Assembly: GCA_944390105.1 (NCBI GenBank)
Contig: CALXOV010000060.1
Location: 40,454 to 104,453, forward strand
DNA length: 64,000 bases
Origin: an uncultured Succinivibrionaceae bacterium
GTDB lineage: Bacteria > Pseudomonadota > Gammaproteobacteria > Enterobacterales > Succinivibrionaceae
Reading direction: 5' to 3'
This document shows, piece by piece, positions 55,784 through 64,000 of the stretch. Within the stretch, counting starts at the first letter, position 1; every line of letters begins with the position of its first letter. The position numbers and the translations under genes are program-made. Under the pieces are notes generated by a model. The model saw nothing but the letters and a program-made list of their open reading frames with translations, did not search any database and had not been told where the DNA came from.

Positions 55784-57235
55784 ATGTTAACTCGCAAATC
55801 CGTGCTGGCGCTGGCTGTCGCCGCTATAATCCCGGCTTTAACTGCTTGCGCTGGTTCTGCTTCCACCGCAGGGGCCGATGACAGTGCTTTGTATCAGCGT
55901 GCTGCAAAGGGGGATATTACTGCCTTTGCCGGAGCGCGCCGTTTGAGCGGTGACATGACTGATTTATATCAAAAGGAACTTCAGCATGCTGCTATGAAGC
56001 AGGCTAAGAATGTGATTTTACTTATTGGCGATGGCATGGGAGATAGCGAAATTACCGCTGCCCGTAACTTTGCTCACGGCGCAGGCGGCATGTTCAAGGG
56101 CTTAGATGCGCTGCCGTTTACCGGTCAGTACACCCATTACTCGCTCAATAAGGACACCTTAAAGCCAGATTATGTTACCGATTCGGCTGCCTCCGGTACC
56201 GCTTGGTCTACCGGCGTGAAGTCCTATAACGGCGCCATCGGTGTGGATGTGTTTGGTAATCCGCATGATTCCTTACTTGATCTGGCCAAACGTGCCGGTA
56301 AGGCTACTGGCGATGTGTCTACCGCTGAAATTCAGGATGCAACCCCGGCAGCCCAGATTGCCTCGGTGGTGCAGCGCAAGTGCTACGGCCCGGAAGCTAC
56401 CTCTGAAAAATGTCCAGTGAATGCTTTAGAGAATGGCGGTGCCGGCTCGATTTCGGAACAACTGCTTACCCTGCGTCCGGACGTCACCTTAGGTGGTGGT
56501 AGCAAGTCCTTCCATGAAATTGCCAAAGCCGGTCAGTTTGCCGGTAAGACCCTGTTTGAGCAGGCTGAAGCCTTAGGTTATACCTTGGTAGATAATTTAA
56601 GCGAGCTCAATGCCGTTACGGCGGCCAATCAGGAGCAGCCGCTGTTAGGCCTGTTTGCTGAGGGTAATATGCCGATTCGCTTAAAGGGGCCGCAGGCCAA
56701 GATAGGCGGCAATCTTAGCGGTGAAGTTGTCAAGTGCGAAATCAATGCTGAGCGTGGCGCCCAGATGCCCACCTTAGCGCAGATGACTGAAAAGGCCATA
56801 GAGCTGTTAAACGTCAATCCTAACGGCTTTTTCCTGCAGGTTGAGGGTGCCTCCATTGATAAGCAGGCGCACGCTTCCAATCCGTGCGGTCAGTTCGGCG
56901 AGACTATGGATTTAGATGAGGCGGTGCAGGTGGCCTTAGACTTTGCCAAGCGCGACGGCAATACCTTGGTGATTGTCACTGCAGACCATGCCCATTCCAC
57001 TCAGATCTGCTACCCGGATGCCAAGTCCATGGGTTATACCCAGGCGGTGATGACTGCCGACGGTGCCCCGATGACCATCAGCTATGCCAACTCCGAGGAC
57101 GTAAATGATACCGGCCACACCGGTGCGCAGCTGCGTATTGCCGCTTACGGTCCGGGGGCGCTGAATGTCGTCGGCCTGTCAGATCAGACTGACCTCTTCT
57201 TCACCATTCGCGATGCGCTGGGCCTGCAGCAGTAA
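55784..57235 (+). CDS. phoA: Alkaline phosphatase, lipoprotein type
   Basis: 483 residues, closely like E. coli PhoA through its catalytic body. Metal and catalytic residues: Asp83 in LIGDGMG, nucleophile Ser134 in [27 protein letters not shown] and [10 protein letters not shown]. The oddity is the N-terminus: the signal ends LTAC (Cys22), a lipobox, so the enzyme may be lipid-anchored instead of freely periplasmic. A strong terminator follows. The Pho box upstream and divergent pstS support phosphate-starvation control. Confidence 0.96.
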   Translation: MLTRKSVLALAVAAIIPALTACAGSASTAGADDSALYQRAAKGDITAFAGARRLSGDMTDLYQKELQHAAMKQAKNVILLIGDGMGDSEITAARNFAHGAGGMFKGLDALPFTGQYTHYSLNKDTLKPDYVTDSAASGTAWSTGVKSYNGAIGVDVFGNPHDSLLDLAKRAGKATGDVSTAEIQDATPAAQIASVVQRKCYGPEATSEKCPVNALENGGAGSISEQLLTLRPDVTLGGGSKSFHEIAKAGQFAGKTLFEQAEALGYTLVDNLSELNAVTAANQEQPLLGLFAEGNMPIRLKGPQAKIGGNLSGEVVKCEINAERGAQMPTLAQMTEKAIELLNVNPNGFFLQVEGASIDKQAHASNPCGQFGETMDLDEAVQVALDFAKRDGNTLVIVTADHAHSTQICYPDAKSMGYTQAVMTADGAPMTISYANSEDVNDTGHTGAQLRIAAYGPGALNVVGLSDQTDLFFTIRDALGLQQ

Positions 57236-57290
57236 GCCAATTTACCTTAATAGTCTGCATTACCTAAGTAAAACTTAGAAAGACCACTCC

Positions 57291-57322
57291 AGAAGGCAGC
57301 TTAAACTCTGCCTTCTTTTTTT
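57291..57322 (+). terminator. Intrinsic terminator of phoA
   Basis: AGAAGGCAG (57291-57299) and CTGCCTTCT (57308-57316) form a perfect 9-bp stem followed by T7. Confidence 0.88.
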
Positions 57323-57431
57323 ACCTAACGCGCCGTAAAGCTCTGTCGCTTCAGGGCGCTGAGGATGTCAACTAAGAGCAAGCCTTAAGGCCTTCTATCG
57401 TGGAGCTGCCTTAGGTTTTAGGCAGGCGTAA

Positions 57432-58772
57432 TTAGCGTAAGAAGCGTAGCGCTTGTCCGCCTTTAAGCCCGGTTAGCTTGCCATCCTGCACCACTAGGCT
57501 GCCGCTGACGATGGTATGTACCACCCGCACCGGGAAGGTGTGGCCGGAAAAGGGTGAAAAGCCGCATTTGCTGACAATATCTGCAGCTTGTACGGTGTAA
57601 GGTTGTGCGGCATTGACGAGCGCAATATCAGCAAAATAGCCTTCAGAAAGCTGTCCGCGCTGCGCAATATTAAAGCGCGCTGCGACATTTGACGAGCTTA
57701 CTTTAATCACTTCCTCCAAGGTAAGCTCGCCGCGTCGCCACAGTTCAAGCAGCGCTGGCAGTGCAAATTGTATGCTCGGCACGCCTGAGGCGCAGTTTAG
57801 ATAGCTGCCGCATTTGACCGCCCATTCATGCGGCGCATGATCGGTGCCTACCGTGGTGACGGCGCCGCTTTTAATCGCGCGCACCAAACTTCGGCGATCG
57901 CTTTCGCACTTAATTGCCGGATTGCATTTGATAAGGCCTTTGAGACGGGAGTAGTCGCCGTCAGAGAACATTAAATGCGGGATGCACACCTCAGCACTAA
58001 TTTGCCGCGTCGCAAGTTCTCCGGTGGCAAAATACTGCAGCAGCGCGCATTCTTCACGGGTGGATAAATGCATGATATGTAGCCGTGCTCCGGTCTCTAG
58101 CGCGGTGTTGATAGCAAGCTTGGCTGATGTTAAACAGCAGTCACGCCCGCGGATAATCGGATGTAGGGCAAAGGGAATGTCATCGCCGTATTGTGCTTTG
58201 ACGCGCTTTAATTCGTGATTAATGTAAGCATTATCTTCACAGTGCGCGCAGATGAGGATGGGCGCGGCTTTAAACACCTGCTTTAAAATGTGCGTGTCAT
58301 CAAGCAGCAGACTGCCGGTGGTAGAGCCCATATAAACCTTAACAGCGGGTATGATCGTAGGATCAAGGCGCTTGACGTCCTCTAAATTGCGCGCATCGGC
58401 CCCTAAGTAAAAGGCGTAATTGGCTGCGCTGTCGCGCGCAGCTATCGCCTGTTTCGCAGCTAGCGCGGCAGCGTTTAACGTAGGGGGCAGGGTATTGGGC
58501 ATTTCCATAAAAGAAGTAACTCCGCCCAGTACCGCCGCCTGCGCCTCATGCAGTATGTCAGCTTTTTGCTCCATCCCGGGCTGCCGGAAATGCACATGTG
58601 CATCAATCATCCCCGGCAGGGCTAAAAGTTCATGACAGTCAAGTTCCTGCGCGCCAGGGCAGTTAATTTCCGGGGCAATTTTGGCAATGCGATCGCCTTC
58701 AATTAAGATCGATTGGCGGCTGATGCGCCCGGGTTGCGCGACCTGTGCGTCTTTAAGCAAAATTTTGTGCAT
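57432..58772 (-). CDS. pyrC: Dihydroorotase, amidohydrolase class I type
   Basis: 446-residue metal-dependent amidohydrolase that closes carbamoyl-aspartate to dihydroorotate in pyrimidine synthesis. Metal ligands: HVH in DAHVHFRQPG, carboxylated Lys in VKVYMGSTTG, His in CAHCED and IMHLST, Asp in GTDHAPH. The FRQPG and GTDHAPH blocks point to dihydroorotase over allantoinase or hydantoinase, though annotation in this family is error-prone. No aspartate transcarbamylase is next to it. Confidence 0.82.
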   Translation of the reverse strand: MHKILLKDAQVAQPGRISRQSILIEGDRIAKIAPEINCPGAQELDCHELLALPGMIDAHVHFRQPGMEQKADILHEAQAAVLGGVTSFMEMPNTLPPTLNAAALAAKQAIAARDSAANYAFYLGADARNLEDVKRLDPTIIPAVKVYMGSTTGSLLLDDTHILKQVFKAAPILICAHCEDNAYINHELKRVKAQYGDDIPFALHPIIRGRDCCLTSAKLAINTALETGARLHIMHLSTREECALLQYFATGELATRQISAEVCIPHLMFSDGDYSRLKGLIKCNPAIKCESDRRSLVRAIKSGAVTTVGTDHAPHEWAVKCGSYLNCASGVPSIQFALPALLELWRRGELTLEEVIKVSSSNVAARFNIAQRGQLSEGYFADIALVNAAQPYTVQAADIVSKCGFSPFSGHTFPVRVVHTIVSGSLVVQDGKLTGLKGGQALRFLR

Positions 58773-58920
58773 GGCGTTTCCTTAAGCTGTACGGTGAAAA
58801 TGAGCTGCATAGCATGCATTATGCCAAAGGTGACGGCAAAGGGCGGCGGGAATTTTGCGCAGTTCTTCTCCTACTTGATTTGCGTATAATGACGGCAGTA
58901 AATTTTAGAGGGGAAATATC

Positions 58921-59598
58921 ATGTCAGATCCCGCCGCCGGCGCCGCTGCACTGCTAGCGCCGTGCTTTAAGCTTAAAGACGTTACCATTGAAAAACAGCA
59001 ACGCTTATTTAAAAAGCATTTTGCGCTTGATGAATACGTGGTGCATTACAAAAAGTTTGACGGTACTACTACTCCGTCCTTAGTGCGCGAGGTATTTGAG
59101 CGCGATCAGGATGCAGTGGCTATTCTGCCCTACGATGCGCTGCGCGATGAAGTGGTCTTAATTGAGCAGTTCCGCCCCGGTGCGCTGAAAGATCCGGTAT
59201 CACCCTGGCTGATTGAAATTGTGGCGGGATTGATTGATCCGGGTGAGGATGAAATTACTGCGGCGCTGCGTGAGCTTAATGAAGAGGCGCATTTTCAAGT
59301 TACTGCCGATAGATTGCATTTTGTGACAGCGGTATACCCCAGCCCCGGCGGCATCTCCGAGCGCGTCAGCGTGTATATTGCCAACGTTGATGCTACGCAT
59401 ATTGATGCGGCCGGCGGTCTTGCTGCGGAAAATGAGGATATCCGCATTTTTAAGGTAAAAGCCGCAGATGCCTTTGCCGCCTGCCGCAGTGGACGCATTT
59501 GCAATTGCGCCGCTTTAGTGGCGCTGCTAAATCTGCAGCTTGATCATGCCAAGTTGCGTGAGCGCTTTGCAAAGCTGCGTCAGGCAGCATCAGCTTAA
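58921..59598 (+). CDS. nudF: ADP-ribose pyrophosphatase (Nudix)
   Basis: 225 residues. The Nudix box is complete: GLIDPGEDE then REL-NEEA (GX5EX7REUXEE). The N-terminal FKKHFALDEYVVHYKKFDG and EQFRPGA segments are typical of ADP-ribose hydrolases. GAGGGGAAA precedes the ATG. cpdA and yqiA follow, as in E. coli where yqiB lies between; that gene is missing here. Confidence 0.93.
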   Translation: MSDPAAGAAALLAPCFKLKDVTIEKQQRLFKKHFALDEYVVHYKKFDGTTTPSLVREVFERDQDAVAILPYDALRDEVVLIEQFRPGALKDPVSPWLIEIVAGLIDPGEDEITAALRELNEEAHFQVTADRLHFVTAVYPSPGGISERVSVYIANVDATHIDAAGGLAAENEDIRIFKVKAADAFAACRSGRICNCAALVALLNLQLDHAKLRERFAKLRQAASA

Positions 59599-59689
59599 AT
59601 GTAGCAACAACCCTCCGCTGTAAGGTTAACGCAAGAGGGGCGCTACGGGGTAATTTTTGCTGACTAGATCAAAGTTTTGTGTGCACAAT

Positions 59690-59718
59690 TTGTCAAATAC
59701 GCGGTTGCACTATATCAT
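59690..59718 (+). promoter_or_regulatory. Probable cpdA-yqiA promoter
   Basis: TTGTCA (59690-59695), a 17-base spacer and TATCAT (59713-59718). The untranslated leader then contains three CAATAA repeats (59844-59860) just upstream of the start, a possible translation enhancer. Confidence 0.6.
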
Positions 59719-59873
59719 GCGCTGCTTTAAGCCAGACGCTGCGACAAAGATCGCGTTTTGCGTATTTTCCCGGATAGCCGCTGAAATTTGTTAAGCAGCT
59801 AACGGCACTGTCGCAGGGATTGGTCTAGCATGCTTAAATGGTTCAATAACAATAACAATAATTGAGCGGCCCC

Positions 59874-60698
59874 ATGGAGACAGCTTTTTTACAGCCCAGA
59901 TGCGATAGCGGACAGATAAGCGTACTGCAGCTTACTGATATCCATCTGTTTGCTGAGGAAAGCGGCAATCTACTAGGGGTCCGCACTGCTGAAAGCTTTA
60001 AGGCGGTGCTGGCGAGCATTCTCAATCAAAGCATGCCTTTTGATTTCGTGCTGGTGACCGGCGATATTTCGCAGGACTATTCTGCCGAATCCTATCAGCG
60101 CTTTGCCCATATGATTGCGCTGCTGCGCGCGCCGGTGTTCTTTGTGCCGGGCAATCATGATGACGGTCCGCTGATGTATCGCATGTTTTCCAATTTAGGA
60201 GTGAATACGCAGCGCCATCTGGTGTGCGGTAATTGGCAGTTCGTGTTTTTAAATTCTGAAGTCTATGCCGTGCCGCACGGCTGGGTGCAGCGCAGTGAAC
60301 TGTCTTTTTTAAAAGAATGTTGCCTCAATAATCCTCATCTGCACACCATGATCTGCGTGCATCATCTGCCGTTGTTAGTCGGCAGCCGTTGGCTGGATAC
60401 CCAGACTATGCACAATCAAGATGAGTTTAATGCTTTTGTTGCGCGCCTGCCTAACGTACGCACCGTGCTGTGCGGGCATGTTCATCAGCAAGTGGATGTG
60501 ATGCAGGGAGCTATCCGCTATCTGGCTTCCCCCTCGACCTCCATCCAATTTGAGCCGTTGTCGCACAATTTTTCGCTCGATCTGCATGGTCCCGGCTGGC
60601 GCTATTTGACTTTAAATATTGACGGCACCTTGGAAACGCAGGTACATCGCTTGCCGCAGGGGCGCTTTATCCCCGATACCGGTGTGGAGGGGTATTGA
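59874..60698 (+). CDS. cpdA: 3',5'-cyclic AMP phosphodiesterase
   Basis: 274-residue metallophosphoesterase that degrades cAMP. Metal motifs: TDIHLF, TGDISQD, GNHDD, HH and GHVHQQ. Similarity to E. coli CpdA runs end to end, including the closing PDTGVEGY. ATG 59874 is preferred over TTG 59862. Ends by overlapping yqiA (TGATG). Confidence 0.95.
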   Translation: METAFLQPRCDSGQISVLQLTDIHLFAEESGNLLGVRTAESFKAVLASILNQSMPFDFVLVTGDISQDYSAESYQRFAHMIALLRAPVFFVPGNHDDGPLMYRMFSNLGVNTQRHLVCGNWQFVFLNSEVYAVPHGWVQRSELSFLKECCLNNPHLHTMICVHHLPLLVGSRWLDTQTMHNQDEFNAFVARLPNVRTVLCGHVHQQVDVMQGAIRYLASPSTSIQFEPLSHNFSLDLHGPGWRYLTLNIDGTLETQVHRLPQGRFIPDTGVEGY

Positions 60699-61285
60699 TG
60701 CATATTGTCTATCTGCATGGATTTTTATCCGGCGGCAAGTCAGTTAAAGGCCAAATGCTACAGCAGGCGCTAGAAGGCTTGGCGCAGGTGCAGTTTGAAG
60801 CTCCGGATTATCCTGACAGCCCGGATGCCGCAGAAAGCTATTTAGCGGACTTCTTTGCCGCGCTTCAGACCAGCGGCGAGACCGTGGGCGTCTTTGGCAG
60901 TTCGATGGGCGGTTTTTGGGCCAGTGTGTTTGCTGAGCGCTGCGGCTTTAAGGCGGTGTTGCTCAATCCCTGTGTGGGACCGTCGGCCTATCTGCCAACC
61001 TTAAGCACCGAGCAGTACAATCCTTATAGTCAAGAGCGCTTTACGCTAACTGCAGCGCATCTGCAGCTGATGCGCAAGCTTGAGGCTGAGCTTGCCGCTA
61101 CGCTGAACCCGCGGCGCTATTTAGTCTGTCTGCAGACGGGGGATGAGGTGCTCGATTATCGTAAGGCGCAGCGTTTTTATACAGGGGCGCAGTTTACGCT
61201 TACGCAAGGCGGGTGCCATGCTTTTGCTAATTTTGCCGCGGTGATTGCACCGGGTCTTACCTTCTTGCAGGATGCAGCGCTTTAG
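60698..61285 (+). CDS. yqiA: YqiA-family esterase
   Basis: 195-residue small alpha/beta hydrolase. Oxyanion region YLHGFLS, nucleophile Ser in GSSMGG, Asp in TGDEVLDY and His in GGCHAFANF. Known for short-chain esterase activity. GGAGGGG precedes the ATG, which overlaps the cpdA stop. In E. coli parE follows; here a two-component pair does. Confidence 0.93.
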   Translation: MHIVYLHGFLSGGKSVKGQMLQQALEGLAQVQFEAPDYPDSPDAAESYLADFFAALQTSGETVGVFGSSMGGFWASVFAERCGFKAVLLNPCVGPSAYLPTLSTEQYNPYSQERFTLTAAHLQLMRKLEAELAATLNPRRYLVCLQTGDEVLDYRKAQRFYTGAQFTLTQGGCHAFANFAAVIAPGLTFLQDAAL

Positions 61286-61364
61286 TGCCATATATGGCAG
61301 GCTTGCGCTGCTGCGGGTGGCTGCCTGCGTACCTTGAGGCGAAAAAACGCTACTTGAGCTTTAG

Positions 61365-61409
61365 TTAAGTAGCCTAAGCTTGCGCTAAGGCGTACCATGG
61401 CACTATAGT
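61365..61409 (+). promoter_or_regulatory. Promoter and direct repeats before the two-component pair
   Basis: TTGCGC (61380-61385), 18 bases, then TATAGT (61404-61409). Three TTAAG/CTAAG repeats (61365, 61374, 61385) overlap the -35, as expected for self-regulation by an OmpR-type protein. Confidence 0.5.
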
Positions 61410-61488
61410 GCAGGGCGGCGTGCGGCCGCCTGGCACGGAAATACAGCATTTAGGCACAAGAGCGAGCAGGCAATAAAGGACAGCAGCC

Positions 61489-62181
61489 ATGCGCATATTA
61501 TTAGTGGAAGACGATCGCATGATTGGGCAGGCGGTGCAGGATGGACTGACGCAGCAGTCGCTGGCCGTGGATTGGTTTACCGATGGAAGCGAGGCGTTGT
61601 ATGCCCCGCACAGCGTCAGCTATGACTGCATTCTGTTGGATTTAGGTCTGCCGGGGATGGACGGTTTGTCCTTACTTTCGGCGTGGCGGCGGGAAAAAAT
61701 CAGTGCTCCGGTAATTATCCTTACGGCGCGGGATGGACTTAATGACAAAGTAGGCGGCCTTGACCGCGGCGCTGATGACTATATCGTCAAGCCGTTTGCC
61801 CTCTCCGAGCTGATGGCGCGCATCCGGGCGGTACTGCGGCGCGCCCATGGCACCACCGCTACCGCCGGGGTCAATGAGCTGACTAACGGCGAAGTGACGC
61901 TTGATATCGTGACCCATGAGGCACAGGTCAAAGCGCCGGATGGCAGTATGCGGCGTGTTGAACTGACCGGACGAGAGTTTGCTCTGCTGCAGGCACTCCT
62001 GCAGCGGCCCGGGGCGGTATTGTCGCGTGAGACCTTAGAGGAACGCATTTACAGCTATGATGATGACATTGAGAGCAATGCTTTGGAGTACATCATCCAC
62101 ACGCTGCGCAAAAAAGTCGGCACGCAGGTGGTGAAAAATGTGCGGGGGGTGGGGTGGAAAGTTGCCAAGGCGGTAAATTAA
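61489..62181 (+). CDS. OmpR-family response regulator (QseB/PmrA-like)
   Basis: 230 residues. Receiver with phosphoacceptor Asp51 (LLDLGLPG) and Lys101 (VKPF); winged helix with LTGREFALLQALL and LEYIIHTLRKKVG. Sequence is nearest to QseB/PmrA types. The kinase gene overlaps its end by 28 bases. Stimulus unknown. Confidence 0.9.
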   Translation: MRILLVEDDRMIGQAVQDGLTQQSLAVDWFTDGSEALYAPHSVSYDCILLDLGLPGMDGLSLLSAWRREKISAPVIILTARDGLNDKVGGLDRGADDYIVKPFALSELMARIRAVLRRAHGTTATAGVNELTNGEVTLDIVTHEAQVKAPDGSMRRVELTGREFALLQALLQRPGAVLSRETLEERIYSYDDDIESNALEYIIHTLRKKVGTQVVKNVRGVGWKVAKAVN

Positions 62182-63605
62182 GCCTTCTGCTCACGCGCCT
62201 GCGCCATTCGCTGCGCTGGCAGCTGTTAGTTGCAGTGTGCGGCATTAGCCTGCTTACCGGTGCGGCGGCGAGCGCTTATACTTATGCAGCGATGCGTGCG
62301 GAGACGCAGAAATTTATTGACGAAGAGCTGCATCAGATTGCGGCAGTTGTCATTAACTATAATATGCTCATTCCCAAGCGCTGGGAGGGACCGCGCCATC
62401 GCCATGAGCGCGCCTTTCGCCGCATGCAGTCCTTATACCGCAATATGCCGCTCATGCCTGCTATGCCGCTGCCTTCCTTAAGCGATTTAAATACCGAGCG
62501 TTTTGATATTGTTATTGCTCCGCTTATCGGCAGGGCCGGAGATATAGTTTACGTCCCATTAAGCGTGCCGGACGGCATCTATACCGTGTTGATGGGGCAA
62601 AGCCGCGTGCGCGTGGTGGTATCCACAAAGCTTGATGGACAGCGCTTTATGGTGGCGCGCCCGCTGTCAAGCGGCGCTGCTATCTCCACAGAGGCGCTGC
62701 AGATTTCTGTCGCTCAGTTTGCCGCCCTGTCAGTCATTTATTGCGTCCTTGCCGTTTTAGCTGTCAGCGTGCTCTTTCGGGCGGTCAATCGCGTGGCTGC
62801 AGCAATTAGGCGGCGCGATGAGCATGATTTAAGCCCGATTGATGTGGCAGCATCAGGGGCTCCTACTGAGCTGCATGCCTTTATTGCCGCGTTAAACGGC
62901 ATGTTTGCGCGCATTGAAGATAGCATTCGCGTCAAGCAGCGCTTTATTGCCGATGCGGCGCATGAAATGCGCACGCCACTTACGGCCTTATCTTTACAGG
63001 CGGAAAATTTACTGCACTGCCAGCTTGATGCAAAGACTTTGCCCAAAGTGCGCCAGCTGCAGCAGGCTATTGCGCGGGAACAACAGCTGATGAATGATCT
63101 GCTGACGTTAGCAAGGCTGCAGCAGCAGCCGCCTCAAGCCCCGCAGTGCTTTATGCTACAGTCGGTCCTTCTGGAGATTTTAGAGGAACTGGGGCCGATT
63201 GCCGATGAAAAGGATATTGACTTTGGCCTGGAGGGCGATGCCAAAATTGAAGTTACCCTGCTGCGCGCTGAGCTTAAAACCGTGCTGTATAACCTCGCGT
63301 CAAATGCTTTGAAGTACACTAAGGCGCACGGGCAGGTTGATCTTTTTGTGGAGTTTGCCCCGGCGCATGGTGGCGGCGGACAGTTGACTCTTGGCGTGCG
63401 CGACAATGGACCCGGCATTCCAGCAGCGGCGCTGCGCAATATCTTTGAGCCGTTTTTCCGCGTCAAAGGCGATCGTGAAGCGTTGCCGGGGACCGGCCTT
63501 GGCTTGGCGATTGCTAAAGCTGCGGCGCAGCGTCTGCAGGGACAGCTGAGTTTAAGCAATCGGCCCACGGGCGGGCTGGAGGCGGCATTGCGCCTGATGT
63601 GCTAA
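62154..63605 (+). CDS. Sensor histidine kinase (QseC/PmrB-like)
   Basis: 483 residues from GTG 62154. Two membrane helices (about 22-46 and 188-208) enclose a periplasmic domain of 140 residues rich in proline, methionine and arginine (PKRWEGPRHRHERAFRR, MPLMPAMPLP), perhaps a metal or cationic-peptide sensor. HisKA with His270 (DAAHEMRTPL), HATPase with NALKYT, DNGPGIP and GTGLGLAI. Start uncertain within the overlap with the regulator. Confidence 0.88.
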   Translation: MESCQGGKLSLLLTRLRHSLRWQLLVAVCGISLLTGAAASAYTYAAMRAETQKFIDEELHQIAAVVINYNMLIPKRWEGPRHRHERAFRRMQSLYRNMPLMPAMPLPSLSDLNTERFDIVIAPLIGRAGDIVYVPLSVPDGIYTVLMGQSRVRVVVSTKLDGQRFMVARPLSSGAAISTEALQISVAQFAALSVIYCVLAVLAVSVLFRAVNRVAAAIRRRDEHDLSPIDVAASGAPTELHAFIAALNGMFARIEDSIRVKQRFIADAAHEMRTPLTALSLQAENLLHCQLDAKTLPKVRQLQQAIAREQQLMNDLLTLARLQQQPPQAPQCFMLQSVLLEILEELGPIADEKDIDFGLEGDAKIEVTLLRAELKTVLYNLASNALKYTKAHGQVDLFVEFAPAHGGGGQLTLGVRDNGPGIPAAALRNIFEPFFRVKGDREALPGTGLGLAIAKAAAQRLQGQLSLSNRPTGGLEAALRLMC

Positions 63606-63624
63606 AATTTCGGCATTTGTGCAC

Positions 63625-63654
63625 GGTGCGCCGCCCAAACGGCAGCGGCGCACC
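63625..63654. terminator. Hairpin after the sensor kinase
   Basis: GGTGCGCCGC (63625-63634) and GCGGCGCACC (63645-63654) form a perfect 10-bp stem with a 10-base loop. There is no T-run. Confidence 0.5.
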
Positions 63655-63693
63655 ATTACGGCGGCAGTAGCGTGACCTTAAGTTGAAATAAAT

Positions 63694-63740
63694 CAGCTCG
63701 CGCAATCCCTGGAGCTTTTAGCTCCTGGGTTAGCGAGCTG
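63694..63740 (+). mobile_element. Subterminal hairpin of an IS200/IS605-type left end
   Basis: CAGCTCGC (63694-63701) pairs with GCGAGCTG (63733-63740); an inner stem GGAGC/GCTCC is separated by small internal loops. Such imperfect hairpins are bound by the TnpA transposase, whose gene begins 16 bases later. The outer end of the element cannot be fixed from sequence. Confidence 0.7.
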
Positions 63741-63756
63741 AGCTATAATAGCATTC

Positions 63757-64000
63757 ATGACCGAATGGAATTCTAAAAATCGCCATAAATATTTACTTCA
63801 ATATCACATTATATTTGTATGCAAATACAGGAAGCAGCTCTTTTTAATTCCAGGGCTCTCAGATAGAATTAAAGAGTTGTCACATATTATTTGCAAGCGT
63901 CATGATGTTATAATTAAGCACATGGAGACGGATAAAGATCATATCCACTATTTGATGGAATTCCCTCCAACGCTTAGTGTAAGCAATTTAGTGAGAACGC
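63757..64000 (+). CDS. tnpA: IS200/IS605-family transposase TnpA (cut by the window end)
   Basis: 81 codons seen before the window stops. It begins MTEWNSKNRHKYLLQYHIIF and carries the HUH metal motif in DHIHYLMEFPP, typical of Y1 transposases that move single-stranded DNA. The catalytic Tyr should lie beyond the window. AT-rich. Confidence 0.88.
   Translation, partial: MTEWNSKNRHKYLLQYHIIFVCKYRKQLFLIPGLSDRIKELSHIICKRHDVIIKHMETDKDHIHYLMEFPPTLSVSNLVRT

Overview
The window reads as a chromosomal segment of a gammaproteobacterium. Its housekeeping genes are closest, by remembered family sequences, to enteric and Aeromonadales homologues: SerS, CvpA/PurF, PykF-type pyruvate kinase, FrdABCD, the NudF-CpdA-YqiA order and an E. 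coli-like PhoA. A four-subunit fumarate reductase, a YjjPB-type exporter pair and no aerobic respiratory genes apart from a type II NADH dehydrogenase suggest a fermentative, succinate-producing organism such as a member of Succinivibrionaceae. That placement is inference, not proof.

Layout. 1-5.3 kb: serS-cvpA-purF, an aldo/keto reductase and a GNAT acetyltransferase. 5.4-6.4 kb: two near-identical tRNA-Val genes with different anticodons, a structured RNA element ending in an intrinsic terminator, and a divergent Hfq-like protein. 6.5-10.5 kb: a HAD phosphatase, then a coupled run of a flavoprotein disulfide-reductase relative lacking its redox cysteines, rdgB and hemW. 10.6-15.7 kb: pyk and frdABCD on the minus strand. 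16.3-21.9 kb: a PAS/GGDEF/EAL protein, a LysR regulator with an exported alpha/beta hydrolase, and psd.

22.1-33.2 kb is the accessory region: a visibly AT-rich, transferred-looking defence island between psd and nrdB. Four coupled plus-strand genes (GHKL/MutL-MORC-like ATPase, Z1 helicase-like ATPase, PD-(D/E)XK nuclease, AIPR protein) face a minus-strand set holding a solo C5-cytosine methyltransferase and an EcoRII/Dcm-like restriction-modification pair. This is the most interesting system here. Its gene types are known to co-occur, but the mechanism of the four-gene set is not settled as far as I know, and this nested arrangement with EcoRII deserves study.

33.3-47.8 kb: nrdAB, yjjPB, xpt with a xanthine permease, a lipoprotein esterase flanked by two decayed copies of one unidentified coding sequence, a GH13 protein in which all three catalytic acids appear replaced, pepD, and an NDH-2. 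48.0-57.3 kb: a phosphate regulon (pstSCAB-phoU-phoB-phoR) opposite a lipoprotein-type PhoA, with TTTACA-type Pho boxes before both pstS and phoA. 57.4-61.3 kb: a dihydroorotase and nudF-cpdA-yqiA. 61.4-63.6 kb: an OmpR-type regulator with its sensor kinase. The window ends inside an IS200/IS605-type transposase gene with its left-end hairpin.
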